Shown here: positions 26,711 through 37,080 of the stretch, one piece after another | Layout of the letters: each line of letters starts with the position of its first letter | Numbering within the stretch: position 1 is the first letter of the stretch | DNA from: Legionella micdadei | GTDB lineage: Bacteria; Pseudomonadota; Gammaproteobacteria; Legionellales; Legionellaceae | NCBI RefSeq assembly: GCF_000953635.1 | Contig: NZ_LN614830.1 | Span: 2,409,001 to 2,473,000, forward strand | DNA length: 64,000 bases | Direction: 5' to 3' | Notes under the pieces: generated by a model | What the model was told of the DNA's origin: nothing | Seen by the model: only the letters and a program-made list of their open reading frames with translations | Database searches by the model: none | Program-made: the position numbers and the translations under genes

Positions 26711-27391
26711 TCACGATTTTTTTAACTGTTGGAGCAATAATTCTGCCGCATGCTGCTCTGCTTTACGTCGATTAGACCCATAACCAACGGTTGGGGTTTT
26801 AACACCACTGACTTTACAAGTCACATGAAACACCTGATCGTGTTCCTCGCCTTCAATTTTGGACAGGCTGTATTCAGGAAGAGGTCGTTTTTTAGCTTGT
26901 AGGTATTCCTGCAGCTGTGTTTTTGCATCTTTCAGGTTGTTATGCAAATTTTCATCTTCCAGACGAGAGCGATATAGTTTAAGGATTAGTTTTTGGCTTT
27001 CAGCAAAACCACCATCAAGAAAAACCGCGGCAATAACGGCTTCCAGTGCATCTGCAAGAATAGAAGCACGGCGAAAACCACCGCTCTTTAATTCACCTTG
27101 TCCAAGGAATAAATAATCTCCTAGTTCTATTTCAGCTGCAATTTGAGCCAACATTTCACCTTTCACGAGAAACGCGCGTAACCGACTTAATTGCCCTTCA
27201 CTTTGATCCGGAAAGGAGGTGAATAGCGCATTAGCAATGACAAAGCTGAGAATAGAGTCGCCCAAAAATTCGAAGCGCTCATTATTCACACTTCCAGCAC
27301 TACAATGCGTTAAAGCCTGTTTCAATAGAGAGCGGCATTTAAATTCATAACCTAATCGTCTACTAAGACGCTGCAAATCGACTGGAACCAA
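26711..27391 (-). CDS. rnc: Ribonuclease III
   Basis: This 226-residue endonuclease has the catalytic signature NERFEFLGDS (residues 37-46), the second acidic site in DALEAVIAAVFLDGG, and a C-terminal double-stranded RNA-binding domain with GYGSNRRKAEQHAAELLL. It processes rRNA precursors and structured mRNAs. The start is TTG with AGAGG 6 nt upstream. It is the last gene of the lepA-lepB-rnc cluster, after a 134-nt gap that lacks an obvious terminator. Confidence 0.95.
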   Translation of the reverse strand: MVPVDLQRLSRRLGYEFKCRSLLKQALTHCSAGSVNNERFEFLGDSILSFVIANALFTSFPDQSEGQLSRLRAFLVKGEMLAQIAAEIELGDYLFLGQGELKSGGFRRASILADALEAVIAAVFLDGGFAESQKLILKLYRSRLEDENLHNNLKDAKTQLQEYLQAKKRPLPEYSLSKIEGEEHDQVFHVTCKVSGVKTPTVGYGSNRRKAEQHAAELLLQQLKKS

Positions 27392-27525
27392 TACTTACCT
27401 CTTAATAAAAAATTGATCTCTAAATAGGGCTGCTCCATGTGGCCCAACTTTAGATCTTATCTAAATCTATATTGGGTAAAACGACCCAACTTACAAACAG
27501 CAAAATATTTTAATTAAATTATATA

Positions 27526-28281
27526 CTAATTAATCAGCCGCCCTATCCTTGACCACCTAATACTATCTGTTTTGCCATTCCAACTCATCCATACGACAAA
27601 TGCCCTTCCACGCAAATAGCTATCATCCACGAATCCCCAAAAACGGCTGTCAGCGCTATCATCACGGTTGTCGCCCATCATGAAGTATTGCCCAGGAGGA
27701 ACCTCAATTTCAAAATCTTCTGCTGGAACTTCAGGTCTCACATAAATATCATGAACAACACCGTTTAAATCTTCTTGGTATTTTGCAACAGCCTTACCTG
27801 AACTTTCATCGGTGGTGTATTCAACAAAAGTTTGCTTCATCTCCTTGCCATTAATCGTGAGAACTTTATTATGGTAAGCAATTTTATCCCCAGGAACGCC
27901 AATTACCCGCTTAATGTAATCGTAACTGGGATCAGGCGGCCAGCGGAAAACAACAATATCCCCCGTTTTAGGATTAGAAACAGGAATTATTTTCTTCTCC
28001 CAAACAGGCACCCTGAATCCATAGGCAAACTTATTTACAGCAAGGAAATCACCTACTAATAAGGTAGGTTCTAATGAACCCGAAGGGATGCGGAAGGGTT
28101 CAATAAGGAAGGATCGCAATAGTAAAACCAAAAAAAACACGGGGAAAAAAGAGCGCGAATATTCAATGATTTTTCCAGGTTTTTGCTCAGGTGCACGCTT
28201 TTTGGCCCAAAAAAGAACATCAAATAAATAAATAATCCCGGTGATGAAAGAAAGTAAAACTAACAACAGAGCGAAATTCAT
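27526..28281 (-). CDS. lepB: Signal peptidase I
   Basis: This 251-residue protein has an N-terminal membrane segment and a second hydrophobic segment (SFFPVFFLVLLLRSFLIEPF). Catalytic Ser69 lies in IPSGSLEPTL and the general-base Lys124 in DYIKRVIGVPGD. The motif GDNRDDSADSRFWG follows. Leu replaces the common Met after the catalytic Ser. It removes signal peptides of Sec and Tat substrates at the periplasmic face. It lies 31 nt after lepA. Confidence 0.96.
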   Translation of the reverse strand: MNFALLLVLLSFITGIIYLFDVLFWAKKRAPEQKPGKIIEYSRSFFPVFFLVLLLRSFLIEPFRIPSGSLEPTLLVGDFLAVNKFAYGFRVPVWEKKIIPVSNPKTGDIVVFRWPPDPSYDYIKRVIGVPGDKIAYHNKVLTINGKEMKQTFVEYTTDESSGKAVAKYQEDLNGVVHDIYVRPEVPAEDFEIEVPPGQYFMMGDNRDDSADSRFWGFVDDSYLRGRAFVVWMSWNGKTDSIRWSRIGRLIN

Positions 28282-28312
28282 GCTTAATTGTTCCCTATCC
28301 GATTAAAGAAAG

Positions 28313-30118
28313 TTATTTTTTCCGATCAGTCTGAAAAACAGCCATGAACGCTTCTTGCGGAATTTCCACGTGCCCAAGTTGTTTCATGCGTTTTTTACCT
28401 GCTTTTTGCTTTTCTAATAGCTTACGCTTTCGGGTTACATCCCCGCCATAACACTTAGCCGTTACGTTTTTACGCAAAGCTTTTACTGTTTGGCGTGCGA
28501 TGATGTGATTGCCGATTGCAGCCTGAATAGCTACATCAAACATTTGTCGCGGGATGAGTTCGCGCATTTTTTCAACTAAGGCTTTGCCTCGATTGTAGGC
28601 AGCATCTTTATGGACAATCACCGCTAAAGCATCGACGCGGTCACCATTAATCAAAACATCCATTTTTACCAAATCTGCTTCCTCGAAGCGGATAAAGTTA
28701 TAATCCAATGACGCATATCCGCGGCTCACTGATTTTAATTTGTCGAAAAAGTCTGACACCACTTCGCTCATAGGCATATCATAAGTAACCGATACTTGTC
28801 GGCCACTGTACATCATATTGACCTGAACCCCGCGGCGTTCAACACAGAGGGTAATAATTTGCCCTAAATAATCTTGGGGCACTAATATGTTTGCCCGCAC
28901 AATCGGTTCAAACATCTGTTTGATTTGCTGAGGCGGCGGCAGTTGGGAAGGATTATCGATCATCAATGTTTCACCTTTGGTCGTTACCACCTGATAAACC
29001 ACCGTAGGTGCTGTGGAAATCAAATCTAAATTGTACTCCCGCTCCAATCTTTCTTGGACAATTTCCATGTGCAGCATGCCAAGAAAACCACAGCGAAAAC
29101 CAAAACCAAGTGCCTCTGAGGATTCTGGTTCATAAAAAAGCGAAGCGTCGTTAAGGCTCAATTTTGCCAATGCTTCACGGAAGGCTTCAAAATCATCCGC
29201 GCTAATAGGGAAAAGCCCAGCATAGACCTGAGGTTTGACTCGTTTAAATCCAGGTAGAGGATTCGGTGCCGGATTTTTTTCCAAGGTTAGCGTATCCCCC
29301 ACTGGAGCACCCTGAATTTCTTTGATACCCGCAACCACGTAACCGACTTCACCTGCTTGTAAAACTTCAAGTTTAGTACGTTTAGGTGTAAAAATACCGA
29401 CCTGATCAATTTCATAAGTCCGCCCCGTCGACATCACTCTCAGTTTATCGCCCTTGCGCATGCTTCCATTGGCAATACGAACAAGCGAAACAACGCCTAA
29501 GTAGCTATCAAACCAAGAATCAATGATTAGTGCTTGTAGGGGGGTGTCCACATCACCCTTTGGAGGAGGGATTTTAGCAACAATCGCTTCCAGAACGTCT
29601 TCAACACCAAATCCACTTTTTGCACTAACCCGAATTGCATCATGCGCTTCAAGACCAATAATGTCTTCAATTTCACCGATAACTCGTTCGGGTTCAGCCT
29701 GTGGTAAATCGATTTTGTTAAGCACAGGCAAGATTTCTAAAGACTGATCAATTGCGGTATAGCAAACAGCCACAGTCTGCGCCTCAACCCCTTGCGCTGC
29801 ATCAACAACAAGAATTGCTCCCTCACAAGCCGCCAACGAGCGTGAAACTTCATAGCTGAAATCGACATGCCCGGGAGTATCAATGAAATTAAGCAAATAG
29901 GTTTTGCCATCGCGCGCCCTATAGTTCAAGGAAACGCTTTGTGCTTTGATCGTAATGCCCCGTTCACGCTCGATATCCATCGAATCAAGGACTTGTTCAG
30001 ACATTTCCCTCTCTGTCAACCCGCCACAAAGCTGAATGAATCGATCAGCCAAGGTGGATTTACCGTGATCAATATGGGCAATAATAGAAAAATTACGGAT
30101 TCGGCTTAAATCACTCAC
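28313..30118 (-). CDS. lepA: Elongation factor 4 (LepA)
   Basis: This 601-residue translational GTPase has G1 [13 protein letters not shown], the DTPGHVDF motif and NKIDLP. It has the LepA-specific C-terminal domain with [21 protein letters not shown]. It binds ribosomes and affects initiation and back-translocation. It is the first gene of the lepA-lepB-rnc cluster, the standard gammaproteobacterial order. Confidence 0.97.
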   Translation of the reverse strand: MSDLSRIRNFSIIAHIDHGKSTLADRFIQLCGGLTEREMSEQVLDSMDIERERGITIKAQSVSLNYRARDGKTYLLNFIDTPGHVDFSYEVSRSLAACEGAILVVDAAQGVEAQTVAVCYTAIDQSLEILPVLNKIDLPQAEPERVIGEIEDIIGLEAHDAIRVSAKSGFGVEDVLEAIVAKIPPPKGDVDTPLQALIIDSWFDSYLGVVSLVRIANGSMRKGDKLRVMSTGRTYEIDQVGIFTPKRTKLEVLQAGEVGYVVAGIKEIQGAPVGDTLTLEKNPAPNPLPGFKRVKPQVYAGLFPISADDFEAFREALAKLSLNDASLFYEPESSEALGFGFRCGFLGMLHMEIVQERLEREYNLDLISTAPTVVYQVVTTKGETLMIDNPSQLPPPQQIKQMFEPIVRANILVPQDYLGQIITLCVERRGVQVNMMYSGRQVSVTYDMPMSEVVSDFFDKLKSVSRGYASLDYNFIRFEEADLVKMDVLINGDRVDALAVIVHKDAAYNRGKALVEKMRELIPRQMFDVAIQAAIGNHIIARQTVKALRKNVTAKCYGGDVTRKRKLLEKQKAGKKRMKQLGHVEIPQEAFMAVFQTDRKK

Positions 30119-30487
30119 TGAAAAACCTGATAATAAATTTCGCTATTCTAGCTTAATTATTAACGCACAGAAAGTAGGCATTTGATAAACCTGGGCAAAG
30201 ATCTATACTTTATAAGGCTGTATGTCCACTTAACACGAACGCTTGCGTGCCCGCCGCGTTATCGATTGTATAAAAACACCATCAACGGATTGAATTGGAT
30301 AAATCAGACGCGGTCGCAAACATTCACAGAAAATACACAGAACACCTCTGATTAATAAACCACATTGCAAATAAAAAACAGAGATGATTTACTTAATTAG
30401 CGGCTCCGTACAAATTTGTAAAAAAATTGCCGTTGTTTTATTTTCTTACTACAATCGGCCTTTTTTGAATTCAGATAAGGATGACCA
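30119..30487. other. Intergenic region between divergent lepA and mltB
   Basis: These 369 nt contain no convincing gene. They hold the mltB promoter at the right end and must hold that of lepA at the left, where only a weak TAGAAT-like -10 is visible. Nothing else stands out. Confidence 0.6.
30427..30455 (+). promoter_or_regulatory. Sigma70 promoter of mltB
   Basis: TTGCCG (30427-30432) and TACAAT (30450-30455) are separated by 17 nt. The ATG lies 32 nt downstream of the -10. Confidence 0.6.
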
Positions 30488-31510
30488 ATGCAACGATTAA
30501 TCACACTCTGTTTCAGCTTCATATTACTACTCGGCAGTAGTTTTTTAGCACAAGCAGATACGGCCTTTACTCAACGAAAAGACGTACAACAATTCATTAA
30601 TCACATGGTCAAAGAATACAAATTTGATAGGAAGGAACTCGTAACAGTGATGGATAGTGTCCAACTGCAGCCCCAAATTATTGAATCGATGGAAAAACCT
30701 TTTGAGAAAAAAACTTGGGACGTTTATAAACAACTGTTTCTGACCCCTGAGCGAGTTCGAGCAGGCATGGAATTTTGGCGCGCTAATAGTGACGCCTTGG
30801 CAAAGGCTGAAAAAAAATACGGTGTACCCGCTAATATCATTGTAGCAATCATTGGCGTTGAAACGCTTTATGGTAAACATCAAGGAAACTATCGCGTTCT
30901 AGATGCCTTATCAACGCTGGCCTTCAATTATCCGAAGCGTTCCCCATTTTTTAAAAAAGAGCTCAGCGAATTTCTGCTGCTTTGCCGAGAACATCATGTT
31001 CCGCCGACCCAATACCTTGGTTCATATGCTGGAGCCATGGGTAAACCGCAATTCATGCCCTCCAGTTACCGGTATTATGCAGTCAATTTTAATGAGAGTG
31101 AGAAAATTGATCTGATGAATGATGATAATGCGGTTATTGCAAGTGTTGCCAATTATTTCCACAAACATGGTTGGAAAATGAACCAAGGAATTGCTCAGCC
31201 AGCCCAAGTCGAAGGTTTGAGTTACAAAAAAATCAACACAAGCTATAAAAAGGCGGTCTATCGTGTCCAACAATTAGAGGCAGTGGGCGTTAAACCTCTA
31301 ACTGCGGCAGCAAATACACCTTCAAAAGTGGGCTTGATTGAACTAACGACACAAACAGGACAAGAATTTTGGTTAGCTTATCCGAATTTTTATGTCATTA
31401 CCCGTTATAATTCTAGTCCCTTATACGCAATGGCTGTCTATCTTTTGTCACAGCAATTGAAGAACCAATGGGCCATGAGCATGATTGAGAAGAAGTACGC
31501 CTATGTTTAA
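30488..31510 (+). CDS. mltB: Membrane-bound lytic murein transglycosylase B
   Basis: This 340-residue protein has an N-terminal signal peptide (LITLCFSFILLLGSSFLAQA). It carries the MltB (SLT_2) catalytic region with Glu125 in GVETLYGKHQGNYRVLDAL, plus PTQYLGSYAGAMGKPQFMPSS. It cleaves peptidoglycan glycan strands. No lipobox Cys is seen, so this copy may be periplasmic rather than lipid-anchored. AAGGA precedes the ATG. Confidence 0.92.
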   Translation: MQRLITLCFSFILLLGSSFLAQADTAFTQRKDVQQFINHMVKEYKFDRKELVTVMDSVQLQPQIIESMEKPFEKKTWDVYKQLFLTPERVRAGMEFWRANSDALAKAEKKYGVPANIIVAIIGVETLYGKHQGNYRVLDALSTLAFNYPKRSPFFKKELSEFLLLCREHHVPPTQYLGSYAGAMGKPQFMPSSYRYYAVNFNESEKIDLMNDDNAVIASVANYFHKHGWKMNQGIAQPAQVEGLSYKKINTSYKKAVYRVQQLEAVGVKPLTAAANTPSKVGLIELTTQTGQEFWLAYPNFYVITRYNSSPLYAMAVYLLSQQLKNQWAMSMIEKKYAYV

Positions 31511-31603
31511 GCCTTATGATCGGATTGTTATGGTCATACAGAGCACACTTAGTCCAAGGAATCCTCTTTTCACGTTCAGGGCTATACCCTTAAGGCTCTT
31601 AGT

Positions 31604-32758
31604 GTGAGTACTTGCTTCCTTTTTATTCGACACCTAGGTGAAGAAGGTTGTTTGAGTTTAAGATTGGATCAGAATGGTCAGCTTGATGCCCCTCTGGCTC
31701 AGCGTAGCTTTGCTGAAATCAAAGCCCTACAAACCAATGCGCAAACTTATATTATTGCACCTGTAGAACGGTTCAGCCTTCATCAAATCGAATTGCCGAG
31801 GCTCCCGGAACAGAAAGCGCGGGCAGCAATTCCTTTTGCTTTGGAAGACCGGTTAGCACAGAACGTGGATACCCTCCACTTTGCTTTCGATAATTATCAC
31901 TATCAAGACAGGAAATATCTGGTTGTAGTCAGCGATAAAAACGACCTTAAAGAACTTATTACTCGTTTTGATGATAACGAAATCAGTTTCGATGTATTAA
32001 CGCTTGACTGGTTTGCACTAAAGCCGCATGAAACTGCCATCACAGACTCGTTGTTGCTGGTTAATAATGAGGGATTTCAAGGTGCATTAAGTCATGATCT
32101 CAGCCCGTTTTACTTGAACGAACGAACAAACGAACAAATCTTTTACTGTTTCTCTAACAGTGATAAATCCTTGCTTAACTCAATTGACGTGCAAACTATT
32201 GAGAATCCGGAACCCTCTTATGTGTGGATAGCCCAACGCCTGTTAACCAATAGATTTATCAACGTTTGCCAAGGCGAATTACAGCACGGAAGCAACCAAA
32301 CCAAAACAAAACGACTCTATCAGGCTGCTCTTGGGATGAGTTTATTGTGGCTGTTGAGTATCATCACCATCAATATGGGTAAGATTTACACCCTTAATCA
32401 AGATCTTGCCGCTGTCGATGAAAAAACAGCCGTGATTTACCGTGAATTTTTCCCCCAAGCACGACAAGTCATTAGCCCCAAGTTTCGTATAACCCAACTG
32501 CTTAAATCGAATCAAAGCTCCGATTTAACCTTTTGGACTTTGCTGGATAAATTAACAAAAACAGTTAAAGAGAGTTCAGTCACCATAGAACAGCTTCGGT
32601 ATCAGAATCAGATGCTCCTAGTTACCTTAGCAACAAAAAATTTTGCAAGTTTAGAGCACTTTCAGACAGCTTTGCAGAATAATAAAGTCAAAGTTAAACA
32701 AACACAGGCCTCAACGTTGAATCAACAAGTTGTGAGCACTCTGGAGTTAAATCTGTGA
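31604..32758 (+). CDS. lspL: Type II secretion system protein L (GspL/LspL)
   Basis: This 384-residue protein has an actin-like cytoplasmic domain (conserved LPRLPEQKARAAIPFALEDR), one membrane segment at about residues 246-262 (LGMSLLWLLSIITINMG) and a periplasmic ferredoxin-like domain. GspL recruits the GspE ATPase to the inner-membrane platform. The GTG start has AAGG 8 nt upstream. It overlaps lspM by 4 nt. In Legionella the T2SS genes are scattered over several loci, which fits this isolated LM pair. Confidence 0.88.
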   Translation: MSTCFLFIRHLGEEGCLSLRLDQNGQLDAPLAQRSFAEIKALQTNAQTYIIAPVERFSLHQIELPRLPEQKARAAIPFALEDRLAQNVDTLHFAFDNYHYQDRKYLVVVSDKNDLKELITRFDDNEISFDVLTLDWFALKPHETAITDSLLLVNNEGFQGALSHDLSPFYLNERTNEQIFYCFSNSDKSLLNSIDVQTIENPEPSYVWIAQRLLTNRFINVCQGELQHGSNQTKTKRLYQAALGMSLLWLLSIITINMGKIYTLNQDLAAVDEKTAVIYREFFPQARQVISPKFRITQLLKSNQSSDLTFWTLLDKLTKTVKESSVTIEQLRYQNQMLLVTLATKNFASLEHFQTALQNNKVKVKQTQASTLNQQVVSTLELNL

Positions 32759-33231
32759 TAGCAAATTACTGGCATAATTTAAATGAGCGCGAGCGCTGGA
32801 TGGCAATGGCTGGTTCTGTCTGCTTGCTGATCTTTTTATTTTATGAACTCATCTATTCTCCTCTAGCAGCGACGGTTGAGTCCAAGTCAAAAGAACTCAA
32901 TGAGAAACAACAAACCTTAGTCTGGATGCAACAAGTCCGTCAACTTCCCAAAAAACAAAAAACTGAGCAATTGATTAGCAATACCAAACTTCTAGCACTA
33001 ATGGGCAACCAATTGAGCAGCAATTCATTGCAAAAATTCCCCTATCAACTGCAACAAACTGGAGCTGGCGACATTCAATTATCTTATGATCGTGTCCCCT
33101 ACAATCAATTTTTACCTTGGCTATGGTCTTTAAGTAACGACTACGCAATCGCCCTTAAGCAGTTTTCTGCTGAACGTACAGAAACATCTGGGATTGTCAA
33201 ATTGACCATGGTCATTACCGCAAAATCGTAA
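32755..33231 (+). CDS. lspM: Type II secretion system protein M (GspM/LspM)
   Basis: This 158-residue protein has a short cytoplasmic N-terminus containing the GspM-type NLNERERWM, one membrane segment (AMAGSVCLLIFLFYELIYSPL) and a periplasmic coiled coil plus ferredoxin-like domain. It partners GspL in the inner-membrane platform. The GTG start overlaps the lspL stop (GTGA), so the two are translationally coupled. Confidence 0.87.
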   Translation: MIANYWHNLNERERWMAMAGSVCLLIFLFYELIYSPLAATVESKSKELNEKQQTLVWMQQVRQLPKKQKTEQLISNTKLLALMGNQLSSNSLQKFPYQLQQTGAGDIQLSYDRVPYNQFLPWLWSLSNDYAIALKQFSAERTETSGIVKLTMVITAKS

Positions 33232-33343
33232 ATTTATTCATTGTCAGCAGAATGCACCTTTGAGGGAACGGCCGTATTTGCTTTCTTACCGTCAAATCCG
33301 ACCGCAATGGCCAATGAGCATGTGGGAACCTATGTAATACTCT

Positions 33344-33880
33344 TTATTGGGTATTCTCTTGAACGCTGCTCCAGCTTTTAATTCCCGCACCTTGTCTAAG
33401 TTCAGGAGGTAACTTACTTAAGGCTTTCTGGGCTTCTTCATAGTTATTGTAGCTTCCATAAACCCCCTTATAATAATTTTTGCCGTCACGATAGTACTTA
33501 ACTTCCGCCATACGATTATTTTTGGGGGCCTTATAGAGTTTTCCAGCCACCTGAGATGCTTTTTCACTTTCGCCAAGTTCAATGGTATAGCTGTTCGGGT
33601 TTTGGCTATTTACCCAATTGCGATCCATATCTTTGTGCGAAGCAGGGGAACGATATGATCCCGCGTAATAAGAATCAGGCACAGAAACTTCGCGATAGGC
33701 TGGGACAAATTCACCATAATTTGCCGTCCCATCATAAGACTGCGGATAAAATTGTGTAGTTTGATACATATAAGGCTGATTTGTGCTGTATCTCGAATAA
33801 TAGTTTTGACGATCACTAAGGCATGCTGTTAACCCACTCGCACAGAGGCAGACTACTAGAATTCTTGCTTTCTTCATCAT
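33344..33880 (-). CDS. Lipoprotein with SPOR domain
   Basis: This 178-residue protein has a lipoprotein signal peptide ending in LTAC (lipobox Cys about residue 20). A Tyr/Gln/Ser-rich linker follows, then a C-terminal SPOR-like domain (about residues 95-172, from SYTIELGESEKASQVAG to GIKSWSSV). SPOR domains bind denuded glycan strands at division septa. Two adjacent ATGs (33880 and 33877) are possible starts behind GGGAG. It is convergent with lspLM. Confidence 0.75.
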   Translation of the reverse strand: MMKKARILVVCLCASGLTACLSDRQNYYSRYSTNQPYMYQTTQFYPQSYDGTANYGEFVPAYREVSVPDSYYAGSYRSPASHKDMDRNWVNSQNPNSYTIELGESEKASQVAGKLYKAPKNNRMAEVKYYRDGKNYYKGVYGSYNNYEEAQKALSKLPPELRQGAGIKSWSSVQENTQ

Positions 33881-34023
33881 CGCACTCCCTTTATTTTTAT
33901 TCTTTTGGGGATATAAAATGGATAAGCATAAATGATTCCAGTTTCACTCTTTGATTCCTCACTACCTGTTGTCTCAAATCAAGTTATCGCATACAGTATG
34001 GGTTTTTGCTTTGTTGATTGACT

Positions 34024-35346
34024 ATGTGGACACATCGACGTTCGGGACAAACTCACCAGCGCGGGAACCAAGATCATCGTGATCCTTATGAAAGGGATCG
34101 AACCCGCGTTATCCATTGTCCCGCTTTTCGCCGCCTTCAACGTAAAACGCAAATTCTCGGTACGGACGAGGGTGATTTTCATCGCACTCGCTTGACGCAC
34201 TCCCTGGAAGTAGCTTCCATAGGTTGTAGTATCGTACGTAATCTTGCAATCAACCATTCACAATTTGTGCTTGAAGGATTATTACCCAGCGAAGATTTAA
34301 TCAATACCATTTGCTTACTGCACGACATTGGCCACCCTCCTTTTGGTCATGGAGGTGAAGTCGCGCTAAATTACATGATGCGTAATCATGGTGGCTTTGA
34401 AGGAAATGGGCAAACAATGCGCCTGTTAACCAAAGTTGAAAACAGTTATGGTAATTACGGGCTTGATTTAACCCGTCGAGCTTTGTTAGGCATTCTTAAA
34501 TACCCTGTGAGTCGCGCTAAGGTAGTCGCTCCTGAATTACCCAAAACGGTTGAGTCGTTGCAAAAATCTATCCGCATTAACGATTGGTTACCACCGAAAG
34601 CTTATTTTGATTGCGAACAACCCGAGGTTGATTGGCTGTTGTCCCCCTTCACTGAAAACGACAGAACTCTATTTCAAACCCTCTCCAAGCCACCACAACA
34701 CAATGAACACGGCAAAGCAGCTTACCGTAGTTTTGATTGCTCAATCATGAATACAGCAGACGATATCGCTTACGGGGTTCATGATTTAGAAGATGCGATT
34801 CACTTACGTTTAATTAATCGCACTCACTTAGAAACCCAAGAATTTTGCAAGCTTCTGCACGCGACACCTTTAGTACAAAATCAACGTCAATTACTTGATG
34901 CTTTATTTAGCCTAGAACTACATCAGCGAAAACAAGCAATCGGTGAAATGGTAAATTATTTTATTACATCAACTCATATTTCAATGACTAACGAAGCATT
35001 TGAAAATCCTCTGCTAAAACACAATATCACCCTATTACCTGAAGCGGCTGCCCTGCTCAATTACTTGATGCAATGCATTTACGAGCATGTGATTGACTCT
35101 CAAGAGGCTAGAACTTTTGAATACGGAGGCCAAACTGTTGTTTTGCGTCTTTTTGAAGCAATTAGTTCTAATCCAAACAGCTTGCTCGATAATAAAAATC
35201 GCATTTTATTTAGGGAAGCTCAAGACGAAGAAGCCGGGTTCCGTGTGATCTGCGATTATATTGCCAATATGACAGATGAATATGCGTACCGCATGCATGA
35301 ACGATTATTTGGATTTAACACAAGAACTATTTTTGAGAGGCTGTAA
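34024..35346 (+). CDS. dGTPase-like HD-domain triphosphohydrolase
   Basis: This protein of about 440 residues carries the deoxyguanosinetriphosphate triphosphohydrolase-like signature: RDPYERDRTRVIHCPAFRRL near the start, then FHRTRLTHSLEVASIG and the HD metal site CLLHDIGHPPFGHGGE. It hydrolyses dNTPs to deoxynucleosides and triphosphate. The ATG at 34024 is used; a TTG at 34018 is an alternative, and neither has a clear ribosome binding site. It is monocistronic. Confidence 0.9.
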   Translation: MWTHRRSGQTHQRGNQDHRDPYERDRTRVIHCPAFRRLQRKTQILGTDEGDFHRTRLTHSLEVASIGCSIVRNLAINHSQFVLEGLLPSEDLINTICLLHDIGHPPFGHGGEVALNYMMRNHGGFEGNGQTMRLLTKVENSYGNYGLDLTRRALLGILKYPVSRAKVVAPELPKTVESLQKSIRINDWLPPKAYFDCEQPEVDWLLSPFTENDRTLFQTLSKPPQHNEHGKAAYRSFDCSIMNTADDIAYGVHDLEDAIHLRLINRTHLETQEFCKLLHATPLVQNQRQLLDALFSLELHQRKQAIGEMVNYFITSTHISMTNEAFENPLLKHNITLLPEAAALLNYLMQCIYEHVIDSQEARTFEYGGQTVVLRLFEAISSNPNSLLDNKNRILFREAQDEEAGFRVICDYIANMTDEYAYRMHERLFGFNTRTIFERL

Positions 35347-35412
35347 GGCGTAAGCGCAATATAGTATGGGGTTTGATCAGAAGGTGCTAACTCTTTGATT
35401 TATTCATTAATG

Positions 35413-35488
35413 TGGCGTCCCCAAGGGGATTCGAACCCCTGTTACCGCCGTGAAAGGGCGATGTCCTAGGCCTCTAGACGATGGGGAC
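35413..35488 (-). tRNA. tRNA-Glu (TTC)
   Basis: These 76 nt on the minus strand have a full cloverleaf: acceptor GTCCCCA with TGGGGAC, T-loop GGTTCGAATCC, anticodon TTC in the loop CTTTCAC, and encoded CCA. The sequence is identical to the copy at 35665. Confidence 0.97.
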
Positions 35489-35664
35489 CTAGATTTGAAC
35501 TACTTTGGGGGAGGATCAGTGTCAAAGCTGATACTCCCTTTATTCCTCCATCCCGCGACTACTCTGCAGGTCAAGGAATCGCTTATTATCATTGAATCTC
35601 ACCAATAACTTTCTTGGTATTGATGAGAAGTGAGTTGCTAACGCAACCCTAATATCTTGCGATA

Positions 35665-35740
35665 TGGCGTCCCCAAGGGGATTCGAACCCCTGTTACCGC
35701 CGTGAAAGGGCGATGTCCTAGGCCTCTAGACGATGGGGAC
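35665..35740 (-). tRNA. tRNA-Glu (TTC), second identical copy
   Basis: This is the same 76-nt sequence as at 35413, including CCA, located 176 nt further along. It is a recent or homogenised duplication within a tRNA-Ala/Glu/Glu cluster transcribed from the minus strand. Confidence 0.97.
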
Positions 35741-35775
35741 CTAAAATGTTTCCCATCAACAACCGAAATTGATGA

Positions 35776-35851
<76 letters not shown>

Positions 35852-36140
35852 GAAAAGAGAATCGCAGTTTAATGAGGCACCTCGTGGCTGTCAAGCAATT
35901 TTTAATAAATTTATAAGGTGAGAAAAGTACAAACACTCACAAAACTCTGCTATGGGAGATTCCATAAACTTGCGCGGTAACCACAAATAGGTTCTTCCAA
36001 TCACCTACGCCAAATCTCGAATAACACCTTGATATAGAACAAAAAATAACCAGTTAAGTGTAAATTTATTGCTTTTATCGCTTCTTGCAGAAACCCCTGC
36101 TACACTAAATTTATGTACCCTAACCGATAAAGGATTATCG

Positions 36141-37016
36141 ATGCGTAAATTATATCTCTTATGGTTATTATTACTGGCTTGCAATGGTTTTGCTCAAACA
36201 CGCGAAATAGCAATAACGATCGATGACTTGCCACTCGTTGCTTCTAAAATGGATACACCAGGGAATCAACAAAGGGCAACAGAGCGATTTAATAAAATAA
36301 TTGAAGCACTCACACAAAACCACGTTCCTGCTACTGGCTTTGTCATAGCGGGTGCTATTGCCAAAGGACAATGGGCTTTTCTTGAACAATTTCGTAATGC
36401 TGGATTTGACTTAGGCAACCACACCTACTCACATTATAATTTGAACCAAATGAGTGCTGATAAATACATAGCGGACGTGGCTCGAGCTGATAAAATTCTA
36501 GCTCCTTTGCTTACTGAACCTAAATATTTCCGTTACCCTTATCTTGCTGAGGGGAATAAAACCTCTAAACCTAAGGTTCTCAATTATTTAACAGAAAACC
36601 ATTATGTCATTGCTCCAGTTACAATAGATAGCAAAGATTTTCGCTTCAATGAACAGCTCTATAAAGTACCGTATCGCTCGAGGGAAGCCTATATCAATAA
36701 GCTAAAACCGCGTTACCTCGACTATATCTGGAATCAAACGTTAAAAGCCGAACAGCGTGCAAAAGGCCAACCAGTCAAGCAAATTTTACTTATCCATGCA
36801 AATTTGCTGAATAGTTATGTTTTGGGTGATATTATCCAAATGTATAAACAAAATGGTTATACTTTTATCACTTTGACTGAGGCGCTTAAAAACCCTGCAC
36901 CCGCACTCACTTTCCCTGCATCAGAAGGTTCTAACGAAAAATCGACTGATGAAAAAGCTGGTGGTGGCGGGGAAGACAACGTATTAGGAATTGGAGGTCA
37001 ACTTTTGTTTCATTAA
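36141..37016 (+). CDS. Secreted polysaccharide deacetylase (NodB-like)
   Basis: This 291-residue protein has a signal peptide (LYLLWLLLLACNGFAQ). A NodB domain follows, with the metal/catalytic Asp pair in ITIDDLP and the His pair in LGNHTYSHYNL. YFRYPYLAEG follows as motif 3, and a C-terminal His occurs in LLIHANLL. The last 35 residues are low complexity, rich in Gly, Glu and Ser. The ATG at 36141 has AAAGGA upstream. It probably deacetylates peptidoglycan or another envelope glycan; the substrate is unknown. Confidence 0.88.
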   Translation: MRKLYLLWLLLLACNGFAQTREIAITIDDLPLVASKMDTPGNQQRATERFNKIIEALTQNHVPATGFVIAGAIAKGQWAFLEQFRNAGFDLGNHTYSHYNLNQMSADKYIADVARADKILAPLLTEPKYFRYPYLAEGNKTSKPKVLNYLTENHYVIAPVTIDSKDFRFNEQLYKVPYRSREAYINKLKPRYLDYIWNQTLKAEQRAKGQPVKQILLIHANLLNSYVLGDIIQMYKQNGYTFITLTEALKNPAPALTFPASEGSNEKSTDEKAGGGGEDNVLGIGGQLLFH

Positions 37017-37024
37017 TTGCTTTA

Positions 37025-37073
37025 ATTAGCAGCACCGAAATCCCAAGAGAATTCGGTGCCCATGCTAATTTAG
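37025..37073. terminator. Bidirectional terminator between deacetylase and bufferin-like gene
   Basis: GCACCGAA (37032-37039) pairs with TTCGGTGC (37052-37059). It is extended by the outer ATTAGCA (37025-37031) and TGCTAAT (37063-37069), with a TTAGTTT tail on the plus strand. Confidence 0.65.
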
Positions 37074-37080
37074 TTTCTGA